Notes: generated by a model from the letters alone, not told the origin. A stretch of 64,000 nt of DNA from Streptomyces polyasparticus (GCF_014493765.1 NZ_JACTVJ010000006.1:682001-746000), one strand, 5' to 3'. Numbered from the stretch's first letter, positions 1-7,969 are shown. Program-made: numbers and translations.

Positions 1-188
1 AGCCGGTCGACCAGCGCCTTCGTGGCCAGCGGCTGCAACAGACCCCCGGCGGACCCGGCCAGCGCAAGGACCAGCCCAAGCGCGACGGCCCACCGATGCG
101 GACGGACGTAGCCGTACAGGGCGCGGAGAGTCTCGCGGGCACGCGGGGACTCGGCACCCGTCGCCTCACGGGCGGATGCGGTGTTCAC
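1..188 (-). CDS. ABC transporter permease/ATPase, N-terminal part only
   Basis: The first 62 codons of a protein that runs off the left edge of the window. The visible part starts with a polar stretch of about 20 residues, then LRALYGYVRPHRW and a hydrophobic segment (VALGLVLALAGSAGGLLQPL) followed by ATKALVDRL. This order is the usual start of ABC exporters of the transmembrane type 1 fold, where the first helix is followed by a P-L-x-x-K-x-L-V-D loop. The start is GTG at 186-188, preceded by an AAAGGA ribosome site 5 to 6 bases upstream. The ATPase domain, if present, lies outside the window. The family call rests on the first helix only; the substrate cannot be told. Confidence 0.6.
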   Translation of the reverse strand, partial: MNTASAREATGAESPRARETLRALYGYVRPHRWAVALGLVLALAGSAGGLLQPLATKALVDR

Positions 189-199
189 AGGATTCCTTT

Positions 200-235
200 C
201 GTACGGGTGCGTCGCGTCGTACGGGTGCGTCGCGC
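200..235. repeat. Two tandem copies of an 18-bp unit upstream of the ABC gene
   Basis: CGTACGGGTGCGTCGCG is repeated head to tail, 200-217 and 218-235, differing only in the last base. It lies 12 bp upstream of the GTG start of the minus-strand ABC gene, where it could affect its promoter or leader. Confidence 0.7.
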
Positions 236-645
236 GCACCACGTCATCGCAGACACGGGGCGCACGACGGTTCCTCACCGTTCGCTCGCCACCGACTCCG
301 TGCCGGGGGAAGGCCCCCTCACGTCACACGGGTGTCATGCCAACAGACTGCGTGCGCAGACCTTCAGCCGGCCATCCGCCGACCGTCGGGTTCGCCCCCG
401 CCAAGTGGCCGGTGTTGCCTGTGCGCGGTGAAGGGGGGTCGGCGAGGCATTGCCGGAGGTCGTTCCGCCCTCTGATGCCGACCATCTGCGCGGCCGGTGT
501 GGACGGGAGCCTCAGCGTTCGTCGGTCAGATCGGGTGCTTGAGATCCTTGTGCGGCACGAGTGAACGCGCCGCATGCTGACTTTGCTGACCCCGGAAAGT
601 CGATAGCGGCTTTGACCAGTGAAAACGTGCCCGACCGGGAAGCGG
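236..645. other. Non-coding stretch, nothing recognised
   Basis: Open frames here have no recognisable domain and atypical codon use. No strong hairpin or palindrome was seen. It is probably the eroded remains of older genes plus the promoter region of the ABC gene. Confidence 0.5.
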
Positions 646-720
646 TGGAACTTGATCGGGCGTACGCAGGCCGAGATCGAGCAGGCGCGTGCGGACTGGA
701 TGACGGGGACGCGCTTCGGT
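646..720 (+). pseudogene. Pirin-family remnant (C-terminal fragment)
   Basis: About 25 codons read WNLIGRTQAEIEQARADW followed by MTGTRFG. This matches the conserved end of bacterial pirins, where a W-N-F-V-G-R-T motif is followed by an E-I-x-x-A-x-x-D-W helix and R-F-G-x-V. Nothing of the two cupin domains is left upstream, and the reading frame leaves homology straight after the fragment. It is therefore a scrap of a cupin-fold protein. The match is from memory of the family and short, so confidence is moderate. Confidence 0.45.
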
Positions 721-803
721 ACTGCGGTGACTGCGCAGACACGGCATGCCGCCCTTGGAGGCCGGCAGCCAGGCGGGCGGCCCGCCCACAACCTGTTCGT
801 GGC

Positions 804-1167
804 TCAGGCAGGGCCGCTCGCGACGGGGGCCGGTTCGGAGGCGGCTTGCGCACAGTGGGGCTTGGGCGACCGCTCGTCGGTGAAGGCGAACACCCTTTCC
901 AGGCCGGAGTAGTTGAGTGGCCGGTGCACCGCGGGCGGGCCTTGTGCGAAGCGCGATCGCAGCAGGCCCTTGCGGTCCACATGGCCTTCGATGCGCAGCG
1001 GGAGGCGCAGCCCGCCCGCGTCCAGGAACGCGACATCGCTTACGTCGACGATGACGTCCTGGCGTGGATCGGCGCTGGATCCGTTGGGTCAGCGTCATGT
1101 CCGCGTAGAGGTCCAGCTCGCTCCGCAGCTGGATCACGACGACAGCGTCCGTACTGTAATGATCCAT
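804..1167 (-). pseudogene. STAS-domain anti-sigma factor antagonist, frameshifted
   Basis: The first 30 codons from ATG at 1165-1167 read like the start of a STAS domain (AVVVIQLRSELDLYADMTLT). The frame then changes near 1075-1085 and continues as DPRQDVIVDVSDVAFLDAGG, the central STAS strand and the loop that normally carries the phosphorylated Ser, then ends at 804 after FAFTDER. Joined, the two parts give one STAS protein with a few residues missing at the junction, so a small deletion plus frameshift is likely. The position of the usual D-S/T-S-G loop reads L-D-A-G-G, so the phospho-acceptor is also missing. The family binds anti-sigma factors such as RsbW-type kinases. A sequencing error could mimic the frameshift but not the missing residues. 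Confidence 0.6.
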
Positions 1168-1186
1168 GCGAAAAGTGGCTTCGTGC

Positions 1187-1571
1187 CTAGCGCGGTCGTT
1201 CTCCCCGCGATCTCACCCCACGTGGCAATCCTGCTGTGGCATCGCCCACGACGCTGGTCGTGTGAACATGCCGGCTGCCCGCCCCAACTCGGACCCCGTA
1301 CGACTGGACGGAAGGCAGCTGACCACCAGTGTGCGGGCTGGCGCCCTTGGACTGTGACGACGGCTGCGGCTGGTCGGAGGGTCTTCCACGGTGGTCGCCG
1401 AGCCGGTGAGTGAGCCAGACCAGCACAAGTGCGAGCAGGAGAACGGCCGGCGTCAAGGGCGAGACCGACGAGGGTGCTGCCGACCGTGAAGGCCAGGAAC
1501 ATGAGCATCGCCGCGAGTGCGTACAGCACCGCCTGGGCCGCCTACTCCGGAAGACGCGCAAGGGATGTCAT
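1187..1571 (-). pseudogene. Small membrane protein, broken by a stop and a frameshift
   Basis: A well-placed GGAGGAG ribosome site precedes ATG at 1569-1571, but the tenth codon is TAG. Reading on, the same frame gives a hydrophobic helix (LYALAAMLMFLAFTVGSTLV), after which coding moves to another frame with a second helix (AVLLLALVLVWLTHRLGDHR). This fits a two-helix small membrane protein inactivated by one nonsense mutation and one frameshift. The far end is uncertain because the last frame stays open without looking coding. The original family was not identified. Confidence 0.5.
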
Positions 1572-1867
1572 GATGCCCTCCTCCAGGGAGGCCGTGTCTC
1601 CCAGCGTCGGCGACGGTGGACGGAGGAGGAAGCGGCCGACCGGCCCCACCGTCCCGCTGTCCGGTTCAGCCTGGGTCCTTGCGGTCGGATCTCCATCAAC
1701 TCCGTGTCAAGTCTGGGCCGTTCGCCTCTGGCGCGGCCACTCGGGGCGGCTGCACTCTGAGGGCGGAGCGCATGGACGCGGCTCACCCGCTGAGCCGGTC
1801 CGGCCCGGCGCCCCGCACGGGTGACGCCCGCTGTCATTCAGGCGCCGGAAACAGGAGGGCGAGATCG
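1572..1867. other. Intergenic stretch upstream of the DUF1876-EACC1-caspase unit
   Basis: No gene was recognised here. A GGAGGGCGAG ribosome site at its right end serves the DUF1876 start at 1868. Any promoter for the three-gene unit should lie in this stretch, but no clear -10/-35 pair was seen. Confidence 0.4.
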
Positions 1868-2143
1868 ATGGAAGCCAGAGGGTGGAGCATTCGGATTCTC
1901 GTCACTGAAGACGGGCGCGACGCTCTTGCCCGAGCCGTGCTGACCGCTTCGGACGATTCCACACTGACCGGACGAGATGCGGCCAGGCCCCCCTCGTCCG
2001 ACTGCCCTCCGTCGACGATCAATGACGAACTGGCCGTCAGTCGCGCACTGGAGGATCTCGCTGTCCGCCTGCGCAGGGTCGCCGTGGAGGACCCGCACCT
2101 GACCGGCCTCAACCGGTGCACACCGTACGGATCGGGGGCGTAG
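1868..2143 (+). CDS. DUF1876 domain protein
   Basis: A 91-residue protein of the DUF1876 family, a small alpha/beta domain reminiscent of dsRNA-binding folds, of unknown function and common in actinomycetes. Visible family traits are the opening W-x-I-x-I-x-V-x-E-D strand (WSIRILVTEDG), the A-R-A-V-L-T segment, L-T-G-R-D-A, and the helix DELAVSRALEDLAVRLRRVA. It has a close paralogue at 45365-45637 in this window. The start is chosen at ATG 1868, 10 bases after GGAGGG. It is followed after 2 bp by the EACC1-like gene, so the two are very likely co-transcribed with the caspase gene. The last dozen residues differ from the paralogue. Confidence 0.8.
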   Translation: MEARGWSIRILVTEDGRDALARAVLTASDDSTLTGRDAARPPSSDCPPSTINDELAVSRALEDLAVRLRRVAVEDPHLTGLNRCTPYGSGA

Positions 2144-2145
2144 TG

Positions 2146-2529
2146 ATGAAGGAACTTTCGCCAGACATGCAGGTGGTCCTGCGGGTACTGCCCCTGCCGG
2201 GCGGTGACCTGGAGGACCTGGCGCGGGACACCGGGTTTCTGAGCGCCGAACTCGCCGATATGCCGGATGTATTGGTCCGCCCGCTGCCCGATGGGGCCGT
2301 TCCCGAGGACGCGATGGGCCTGGGCTCGGTCGTGGGCTGGCTGCTGGTGGATCTGCCGGCGAGCGGCGCCCTGACGGCCTTGCTCACCCTGGTGCACGAC
2401 TGGGCCGGCCGCGTCCACCGCACGGTCGACATCGAGGTGAACGGGCACACCCTGAAAGCTACGGGCCTGACGGCAAAACAACTGGACGCGGTGATCCATG
2501 GCTACTTCGCCCGACTTGACGCCGGATGA
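2146..2529 (+). CDS. EACC1-like effector-associated protein
   Basis: A 127-residue protein. Its second half has the pattern of EACC1 (effector-associated constant component 1): an L-x-x-L-L-x-W-L-x-x-R-like helix (TALLTLVHDWAGRVHRTV), then D-I-E-V-N-G-H-T-L-K and a closing helix with D-A-V-I. EACC1 proteins are small partners found directly before caspase-like and other effector genes in predicted bacterial conflict systems, and here the gene overlaps a caspase-WD40 gene by 32 bp. The start ATG 2146 was preferred to an upstream ATG at 2116 because 2116 lies inside DUF1876. In this role it would link a sensor to the caspase effector. The family call is by pattern and context; no catalytic residues are expected. 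Confidence 0.55.
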   Translation: MKELSPDMQVVLRVLPLPGGDLEDLARDTGFLSAELADMPDVLVRPLPDGAVPEDAMGLGSVVGWLLVDLPASGALTALLTLVHDWAGRVHRTVDIEVNGHTLKATGLTAKQLDAVIHGYFARLDAG

Positions 2530-4417
2530 GGGAGCTACGGCCTCCCGCAAGGACACCGAGGGGCCCAGGAGGGCCTTGGTGGTCGCGACGTCCCACTACG
2601 CGGACGCAGAGCTGAGCACCTTACGGGCGCCCGCGGGGAGCGCCGCCGCGCTGTACGACGTCCTGGGCGATCCGAGCATCTGTGGCTTCGAGGTCACCCG
2701 CGCGGTCGACCAGCCATGCGACCGCCTCCTGAAGACCATCGAACGCTTCCTGAAGCGTTGCGCGCGAGAGGATCTGGTGCTGCTGTACGTGTCGTGCCAC
2801 GGTCTGCTGGACGCGCGCGGTCAGCTGTACTTCGCCGCCGCGGACACACACAAGGATGACCTCCTGTCCACCGCGATGTCCTCCACGTGGCTTCGCAATT
2901 GCCTGGGCGCCTGCGATGCCAACCGCCAAGTCCTGATTCTGGACTGCTGCTTCAGCGGCGCCTACGTGCGCGGGGTCATGGGGCCGCGGGAAGTTCCCGT
3001 GATCGCGAAGTTTGCCACCGCATCCCGCGGCCGTGCCGTCCTGACGGCATCCCGCGCCACCGAGTACTCCCTGGAGGGTGAGCCAGTGCCGGGCAAGGTC
3101 CAGCCCTCCGTCTACACGCGGCACCTCATCGACGGCATCCGGACAGGCGAGGCCGACCGGGACGGCGACGGTGTCATCGCCGTGGCCGACGCGCACGAGT
3201 ACGTGGAGCGGCGCCTGCGCGAGGAGGATGTCGACCAGCACCCGGCTCTCCTGCTGTACGAGTCCGGGAACAAGCTCGAGCTCGCCCATTGCCGCCCTCG
3301 CGGCGCGCTGCCGCCCCCGAGCCCCTGGCCGGTCGTTGCGGGCAGGTGGCGCCTGCTGCGCAGGACCTGGGTCAGGGCAGCTCTGGCCACGGCCGTGATC
3401 GCCACGCTCACCGCCCTCGGCCTCATGCTCTTTGCACTGACTCGCCCAGATTCTGGTCCTGGCCGTGAAGGCGGCGACACAACCCCGTCCCCGCTGATGG
3501 TTTCGGGCGAGAGTGTGGTGTTCAGCCCCGATGGCCGGGTCCTGGCCGCCACCCACCCGGGGCGCGCCGACAGTTTGGGACTGACCAACAATGACAGCAT
3601 CCGGCTGTCGAACCCCCGGACCGGGAAGGCCGTCAGGACCCTGGACAGTGACGACCACGACCCGGTCGCCTTGGCCTTCAGCCCCGACGGGCGCACTCTC
3701 GCCAGCGCGGGCTGGGACGGCCGGGTACTCCTGTGGGATCCGGCGAACGGCCGCATCATTCGCACCATGTCCGGCCACAGCCAGGTCAACGAGGTCGCCT
3801 TCAGCCCCGACGGCCGCCTTCTGGCCAGCGTTGGTGACAACAGGGAGGTACGCCTGTGGGATCCGCGTACCGGCAAGCTGGTGAGCTCCATCGTCGCCCA
3901 TGCGGCCGGTGTCAGCAGCGTGGCCTTCTCTCCGGACGGCGCGCTGCTCGCCACGTCCGCCGACACCCTGCTGTACGAGGGCGACACGTCGGTACGCCTG
4001 TGGAATCCGGCCACCGGCACCAGGGTGCGTACCCTGTCCGGCCTCGAAGAGGGCATCCAGCGCCTGGCGTTCAGCCCGGACGGCCGCACTCTGGCCGGAG
4101 CGAGTTGGGACGGCTCCGTCCATGTGTGGAACACCGCAACCGGCAAGCAGGCCGAGGCAATCGATGCCGATGACCATCTGCCGGGCGCTATCGCCTTCAG
4201 CCCCGACGGTCGGGTCCTCGCCGGTGGCGGCTTCGACGGCACGGTGTCGCTCTGGGACCCCGCCACGGGCCGTGCCCTGCGCACCCTCACCGGCCACCAA
4301 GGAGCCGTCAACAGCGTGGCGTTCAGCGCCGACGGCGCCCTGCTCGCGACCGGCAGTGACGACCGGACGGTACGGGTGTGGAACCCTGATACCGGCAAGC
4401 TGCTTCGCACCCTGTGA
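2498..4417 (+). CDS. Caspase-like peptidase with transmembrane helix and WD40 propeller
   Basis: A 639-residue protein in three parts. Residues about 25-260 form a C14 caspase/metacaspase-like domain with the catalytic pair His101 (VLLYVSCHG) and Cys151 (ILDCCFSGA), so it looks active. Residues about 292-315 (RAALATAVIATLTALGLMLF) form one membrane helix. From about 330 to the end there are seven WD40 blades, each with A-F-S-P-D-G-R and a V-x-L-W-D/N-P-x-T-G core, enough for one closed propeller. The layout suggests a cytoplasmic protease anchored to the membrane with an external or opposite-side sensor propeller. It overlaps the EACC1-like gene, so the two are translationally coupled. Such caspase-WD40 proteins are predicted to act in self-killing or defence; substrate and trigger are unknown. 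Confidence 0.85.
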   Translation: MATSPDLTPDEGATASRKDTEGPRRALVVATSHYADAELSTLRAPAGSAAALYDVLGDPSICGFEVTRAVDQPCDRLLKTIERFLKRCAREDLVLLYVSCHGLLDARGQLYFAAADTHKDDLLSTAMSSTWLRNCLGACDANRQVLILDCCFSGAYVRGVMGPREVPVIAKFATASRGRAVLTASRATEYSLEGEPVPGKVQPSVYTRHLIDGIRTGEADRDGDGVIAVADAHEYVERRLREEDVDQHPALLLYESGNKLELAHCRPRGALPPPSPWPVVAGRWRLLRRTWVRAALATAVIATLTALGLMLFALTRPDSGPGREGGDTTPSPLMVSGESVVFSPDGRVLAATHPGRADSLGLTNNDSIRLSNPRTGKAVRTLDSDDHDPVALAFSPDGRTLASAGWDGRVLLWDPANGRIIRTMSGHSQVNEVAFSPDGRLLASVGDNREVRLWDPRTGKLVSSIVAHAAGVSSVAFSPDGALLATSADTLLYEGDTSVRLWNPATGTRVRTLSGLEEGIQRLAFSPDGRTLAGASWDGSVHVWNTATGKQAEAIDADDHLPGAIAFSPDGRVLAGGGFDGTVSLWDPATGRALRTLTGHQGAVNSVAFSADGALLATGSDDRTVRVWNPDTGKLLRTL

Positions 4418-4692
4418 GGCCTGACACGGGTTGGCCCGAGGGCACTCGTGCGGCACAACGGCGACCGGGCACGCGGGAGCCCGGCGCCGCGTCCTTCTGC
4501 CTACCCGGGCGCAAAACCCTCGGTATCGACTGCCGTACGCCGTCACGCCCGCCGCTCTCCGCAAGTCTGAGACCGACGGTGTGGAGGGTCTGATCGAGGC
4601 CGGAGCCGGATGCGCCTCTTGAAGACGTGGTGCCCGCGATGACCGGGAGAGATCACGCAGACGCCGTACTGCGGGCCGGTGGGAGGACGCCT
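4418..4692. other. Intergenic stretch after the caspase gene
   Basis: No gene was recognised. GC composition is as in the neighbours. A GGGAGGACG ribosome site near 4681-4690 belongs to the broken kinase gene that follows. Confidence 0.4.
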
Positions 4693-4913
4693 ATGGGCGA
4701 GGGGACCGGGGGTCTGGGCAGTTGCCGTGGTGGCGGGCGCGTCTTGATGAGCTGCTCGAAGAGCTGCACGTGTGGATCGCTGCCGTGCACGGAACCCGGG
4801 ACCGGCTGCTGAGCCTGCTCGAGGCGGTTCCTCCGGTGGGTCGTGAGCTGGATCTCGCGCAGGTGCTGCGGCGCATCGTGGAGACCGCGGTGTTGTTGGT
4901 GGAGTCGGAGTAG
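4693..4913 (+). pseudogene. DevS-like GAF histidine kinase, N-terminal remnant
   Basis: After a ribosome site, ATG 4693 opens one frame, but homology lies in a neighbouring frame: LDELLEELHVWIAAVHGTRD then LLSLLEAVPPVGRELDLAQV and LRRIVETAVLLVESE followed by TAG at 4911-4913. This matches the leader helix and first GAF domain start of DevS/DosS-type oxygen-sensing kinases, which continue with V-D-A-R-Y-G-A-L-G. Everything after the first GAF helix, including the kinase core, is gone. The find is notable because DevS is the partner of DevR, whose binding-site pattern recurs in this window. No intact DevR or DevS was seen here. Confidence 0.5.
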
Positions 4914-4946
4914 GGCGCGTTCCCGAGTGGTCGCGCCCGGCGAGGT

Positions 4947-5122
4947 GTTCCCACCAGGGTCGGTGTCCGGTGAGCCGGTGTCGCCGCTGGCTCCGCGAGG
5001 ATCCGTGGTGCCCGTACGGGAGTTGTCCGCAGGAGGTCCCGCCGTGCCGCTCTCGCTTCCGCACACGGACACCGCGAGCGGAAGGATCATGGTGGTCGGA
5101 CTGCTCGCCGAGGCGCTCCGGG
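4947..5122 (+). other. Possible coding scrap between the kinase remnant and the DUF4389 operon
   Basis: One frame reads VPVRELSAGGPAVPLSLPHT and then GRIMVVGLLAEALRV, ending at 5148 inside the 3' end of the opposite gene. Composition and periodicity look coding, but I cannot name the family, and no start or ribosome site is present. It is probably a fragment of another lost gene. Confidence 0.3.
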
Positions 5123-5509
5123 TCAGTAGAGCGAGCCGGGCCAGTTGAGCGCCACCGCGGTGATGACGCCAGCGTCGAGCAGCACGCCGAGGGACAGCCA
5201 GGGATGGAACCACAGGGCCTTGAGTGCCAATCCGGATGCGGCGGCAGTGAGCGCGGCGGCCGTCCAGCCGTTGGCCTGGGCGGCGGCCGCCGCACCCGCG
5301 ATGAGGTAGAGAACGGTGGTGGCCGAGGCGAATGCGACGGAGGCGCGAGCGGCCCGCCCCGGGGGCACGCCTGCGAAGGTGAGTGCCCAGGAGTGCCGTG
5401 GGTCGAACGACGCCGGCTGCGGGGCGGACCGGCCGCCGGTTGGCAGCCAGACCGTGAGGTGGAGGAGTCCGTGCAGAAACAGGAAGACGGCGACCAGTGC
5501 GGTGGTCAT
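5123..5509 (-). CDS. Four-helix membrane protein, unknown function
   Basis: A 128-residue, strongly hydrophobic protein with four predicted helices at about residues 3-22, 52-76, 81-102 and 106-123. The first helix carries two histidines (FLFLHGLLHLTVWL). I do not recognise a named family. It is the last gene of a three-gene minus-strand operon; its ATG overlaps the stop of the DUF4389 gene by the ATGA arrangement, so it is translationally coupled to it. Its closing residues (ALNWPGSLY) end just before a coding scrap on the other strand. Confidence 0.7.
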   Translation of the reverse strand: MTTALVAVFLFLHGLLHLTVWLPTGGRSAPQPASFDPRHSWALTFAGVPPGRAARASVAFASATTVLYLIAGAAAAAQANGWTAAALTAAASGLALKALWFHPWLSLGVLLDAGVITAVALNWPGSLY

Positions 5510-6186
5510 GACTGTGCCTCCGGTTCCTGTCCGCCCTGGTCGAGGCGGAACGGCGGATAGACGTCCGTCAGGAGCGTGGCGTACGCGGCCACCCGCAGCA
5601 CCCACCGGTTGAGGCCGATCACCAGGTCGAAGAGGCCGCGGGGGTAACGCCCTGTGAAGAGCAGGGCGATCCCGGCGAACAGCACGAGCGTGCCGATGAG
5701 ACCGCCTGACGCCCAGGGGACGCGAACTCCGCTGAGCAGGAAGCCGAGGATCAGGTAGTGCGGGACGGCCAGAAGCCACCATTTCACCAGGACGAGGCCC
5801 CGGGAGAGCCGATCGGGGCACGTCACGTCCCAGTGCGCCGGGTAGTCCGGTACGTCGGCCAGGGTGAAGGGCCGATGGCGGTCGGTGCCGAGGGCGCCGT
5901 ACGCGTAGTAGGCCACTCGCCAACTCCAGCGCAGTACACCGGTGGTGAAGTCGAAGATCGGGCGCGGATAGCGGCCGGTGATGAGGATGGCGAAGAGCGC
6001 GACGGCGCTGAGCACCAAGAAGGCGGCCCGGAGAAAGAGCAGAACGACGTAGTGCGGCAGCGCGAGGAGCCACTTCACCAGCCACAGCCAGCGGGACAGT
6101 CGCGGATCGAGTGCGGCGGTGAGCCTGACCGGGACAGGGTGTGGCGTAGCAACGGCATCAACAGCAGCATCAGCATCGGTAGTCAT
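5506..6186 (-). CDS. DUF4389 membrane protein
   Basis: A 226-residue protein made of two similar halves. Each half has a helix beginning L/V-P-H-Y (LALPHYVVLLFL and LAVPHYLILGFLL), a second helix, and the family motif F-T-G-R-Y-P-R-x-x-F-D followed by an amphipathic R-W-x-W/L-R-V stretch. This duplicated arrangement is what DUF4389 proteins show. The function is unknown; they are integral membrane proteins. The start at 6186 follows GAGGGGACG, which is better than an upstream ATG at 6255 inside the small gene before it. It sits in an operon with the small membrane protein upstream and the four-helix protein downstream. Confidence 0.8.
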   Translation of the reverse strand: MTTDADAAVDAVATPHPVPVRLTAALDPRLSRWLWLVKWLLALPHYVVLLFLRAAFLVLSAVALFAILITGRYPRPIFDFTTGVLRWSWRVAYYAYGALGTDRHRPFTLADVPDYPAHWDVTCPDRLSRGLVLVKWWLLAVPHYLILGFLLSGVRVPWASGGLIGTLVLFAGIALLFTGRYPRGLFDLVIGLNRWVLRVAAYATLLTDVYPPFRLDQGGQEPEAQS

Positions 6187-6208
6187 CGGGCGTCCCCTCG
6201 GTTTCGGT

Positions 6209-6355
6209 TCAGCGGTGGTGGCGCCGGCGGTCGATGCTCGCGACCAGCCCGACAAGACCGGCGATCAGCAAGGCCCGGCCCGCGACATGGGGCGCCGTGC
6301 CGAAGATCAGAACAGCGCCCAGCACTGCGACTCCGATCAGGACGATCGCGGTCAT
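6209..6355 (-). CDS. Small two-helix membrane protein
   Basis: Forty-eight residues: MTAIVLIGVAVLGAVLIFG, a short loop HVAGR, then ALLIAGLVGLVASI and a basic tail DRRRHHR. An AGGAGGG ribosome site lies 10 bases before the ATG. It is the first gene of the DUF4389 operon. I do not recognise its family; similar tiny membrane proteins accompany DUF4389 genes in Streptomyces. The basic tail should be cytoplasmic. Confidence 0.6.
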   Translation of the reverse strand: MTAIVLIGVAVLGAVLIFGTAPHVAGRALLIAGLVGLVASIDRRRHHR

Positions 6356-6453
6356 GAGGGCTGCCCTCCTGGTATCGGTAGGCGCTTCGGTTCTCGACAT
6401 GACGCTGTCGCGGGAAGCGCCTGCACGCCCGGGGGTCGAGCGGGCACGACCTG

Positions 6454-6490
6454 GCGCCGAACGGCCCCGGCAGGGGCCGAACGGCCCCTG
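6454..6490. promoter_or_regulatory. Tandem DevR/OsdR-like boxes upstream of a universal stress protein
   Basis: CAGGGGCCGAACGGCCCCTG at 6471-6490 is an almost perfect 20-bp palindrome, only the two central bases unpaired. A second, weaker box (GCGCC-GAAC-GGCCC) sits at 6454-6467, exactly 20 bp away centre to centre. Geometry GGGNC-N4-GNCCC is that of the DosR box TTSGGGACTWWAGTCCCSAA. The pair ends 50 bp before the start codon at 6540, a position suited to activation. Confidence 0.65.
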
Positions 6491-6539
6491 CCCGCCGCAC
6501 CACTGCCGCGCGACGCTGGCGGCGGAGGAGGTGGGGACG

Positions 6540-7430
6540 ATGCTCCGACCGATCGTGGTGGGCCTGGACGGCTCGCGGGAGAGCGTCGCTGCGGCAGACT
6601 GGGCGGCCAGGGAGGCCCTGCGCCGCGGACTGCCGCTGCGACTCGTGCACGCGTGGGAGGCGCCGCCGGACGGCGACGTACCGGCGACGCCTGACGAACT
6701 CCAGGTTCCGCGGTACTGGGCAGGGCGAGTGCTGCGCAGCGGCCTCGACCGGCTCACCGAGCAGCATCCGCAAGTGGCCATCACCGGGGAGCAGATCAAT
6801 CGGCCCCCGATCCCGGCGCTGGTGTCCGAGGTCGACACGGCAGAACTCCTCGTCCTGGGCCATGAGGCATTCGGCGGGCTGGGCGGATACCTTGCGGGCT
6901 CGGTCGCGATGGCAGCGGTGACCCAGGTGAGGAAGCCGGTCGTTCTGGTGCGGGCGGGCTGGTCGGCCACGAGCGAGAACCTGCCGGACGGGGGCGACTG
7001 TGCCGTCAAGGGCACAGCCTGCCGCGACGTCGTCCTGGGAATCGATCTACGCCATTCGTGTGAGCCCCTGCTTGAATTCGCTCTCCAAGCAGCCCAGTTT
7101 CGTCGCGCCGCGCTTCGGATCGTCCACGTCTGGCAGCTTCCGCACGGTCGCGTCGGTGCCGGTGAGCGTGGACGGCGGGCACGGGAGGTCGACTGGGCAC
7201 TGGACGCGCTGCTCGACCCTTGGCGGGAGAAGTTCCCGACCGTCAGCGCTCGGGGCGTGGCGGTCAACGGTCCGCCGGGCCAAGAGCTGCTGCGGGCCGC
7301 CCGCGACGCAGGGCTACTGGTGGTGGGCCGTCAGGTACGGCAGGTGGCGGTGGGCGCCCGCATCGGCCGGATCGGACACTTGGCGATCCGCCGGGCCAAC
7401 TGCCCCGTTGCCGTCGTCGCCCACGACTGA
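6540..7430 (+). CDS. Universal stress protein, two UspA domains
   Basis: A 296-residue protein with two UspA domains in tandem. The first begins PIVVGLDGSRESVAAADW and carries the nucleotide-binding loop LVLGHEAFGGLGGYLAGSVA (G-x2-G-x9-G-S type). The second begins DVVLGIDLRHSCEPLLEFAL and has a degenerate loop (VVGRQVRQVAVGARIGR), so it probably does not bind ATP well. Tandem Usp proteins are induced by oxygen limitation in actinomycetes. GAGGAGGTGGGG precedes the ATG. DevR-like boxes lie directly upstream. The flavodoxin gene follows after 29 bp, probably in the same transcript. Confidence 0.85.
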   Translation: MLRPIVVGLDGSRESVAAADWAAREALRRGLPLRLVHAWEAPPDGDVPATPDELQVPRYWAGRVLRSGLDRLTEQHPQVAITGEQINRPPIPALVSEVDTAELLVLGHEAFGGLGGYLAGSVAMAAVTQVRKPVVLVRAGWSATSENLPDGGDCAVKGTACRDVVLGIDLRHSCEPLLEFALQAAQFRRAALRIVHVWQLPHGRVGAGERGRRAREVDWALDALLDPWREKFPTVSARGVAVNGPPGQELLRAARDAGLLVVGRQVRQVAVGARIGRIGHLAIRRANCPVAVVAHD

Positions 7431-7459
7431 TTCACACAGCACTCCTGCGGGGTGAGGAC

Positions 7460-7969
7460 ATGAACATCCTGATCGGGTACGCCACCGCCCACGGCTCAAC
7501 CCGGCAGATAGCGCAGCGACTTGGCGTCGGACTGGGGGAAGCGGGCCTGAAGGTCGAGGTGCGGCCCATGGCCGAAGTCGACGACGAGAGCGCCTACGAC
7601 GCGTTCGTGCTGGGCAGCGCGGTGCACGGCCAAGCCTGGCTGGACGAGGCAAAGGACTTCCTGCGCCGCAACGGCGACCTGCTGGGCCCGCGCCCGGTGT
7701 GGCTCTTCAGTGTGGGGATGCCCGATGCCCTGCGGGGTCCGTGGAAGCGGATGGCCCGCAAGGAGGAGCCGGTCATCACCGAGGATCTGCCAGGGCACGT
7801 CGCCTACCGGGAGCATCGGCTCATGTCGGGTGTCATCAAGCCCGACCAACTGCCCCTGGCCGGTCGGGTGGTGTTCCGGCTGATGGGGAGCCGGTACGGC
7901 GACTTCCGTGACTGGCCGGCCATCGACGCCTGGGCTGCGCACATAGCCCGCGAACTGGCCCGCGTCTGA
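7460..7969 (+). CDS. Flavodoxin-domain protein (menaquinone-dependent protoporphyrinogen oxidase type)
   Basis: A 169-residue flavodoxin-fold protein. The FMN phosphate loop is visible at the start (YATAHGSTRQIAQRLG), followed by V-E-V-R-x-M, the second loop region (FVLGSAVHGQAWLDEA), and WLFSVGMPD. The C-terminal part (RVVFRLMGSRYGDFRDWPAI) matches the HemG-like Flavodoxin_5 group, in which such proteins move electrons between quinones and FMN substrates. It follows the stress protein gene and likely shares its promoter. A broken paralogue lies at 12285-12845, and its surviving pieces show the same F-R-L-x-G-x-R-Y-G-D-x-R-x-W ending. Confidence 0.8.
   Translation: MNILIGYATAHGSTRQIAQRLGVGLGEAGLKVEVRPMAEVDDESAYDAFVLGSAVHGQAWLDEAKDFLRRNGDLLGPRPVWLFSVGMPDALRGPWKRMARKEEPVITEDLPGHVAYREHRLMSGVIKPDQLPLAGRVVFRLMGSRYGDFRDWPAIDAWAAHIARELARV

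Noticed and set aside
2621-4564. A long open frame on the minus strand opposite the caspase-WD40 gene
   Set aside because: It mirrors the codon structure of the plus-strand gene, has no recognisable domain and no ribosome site; GC-rich genes commonly leave the opposite strand open.
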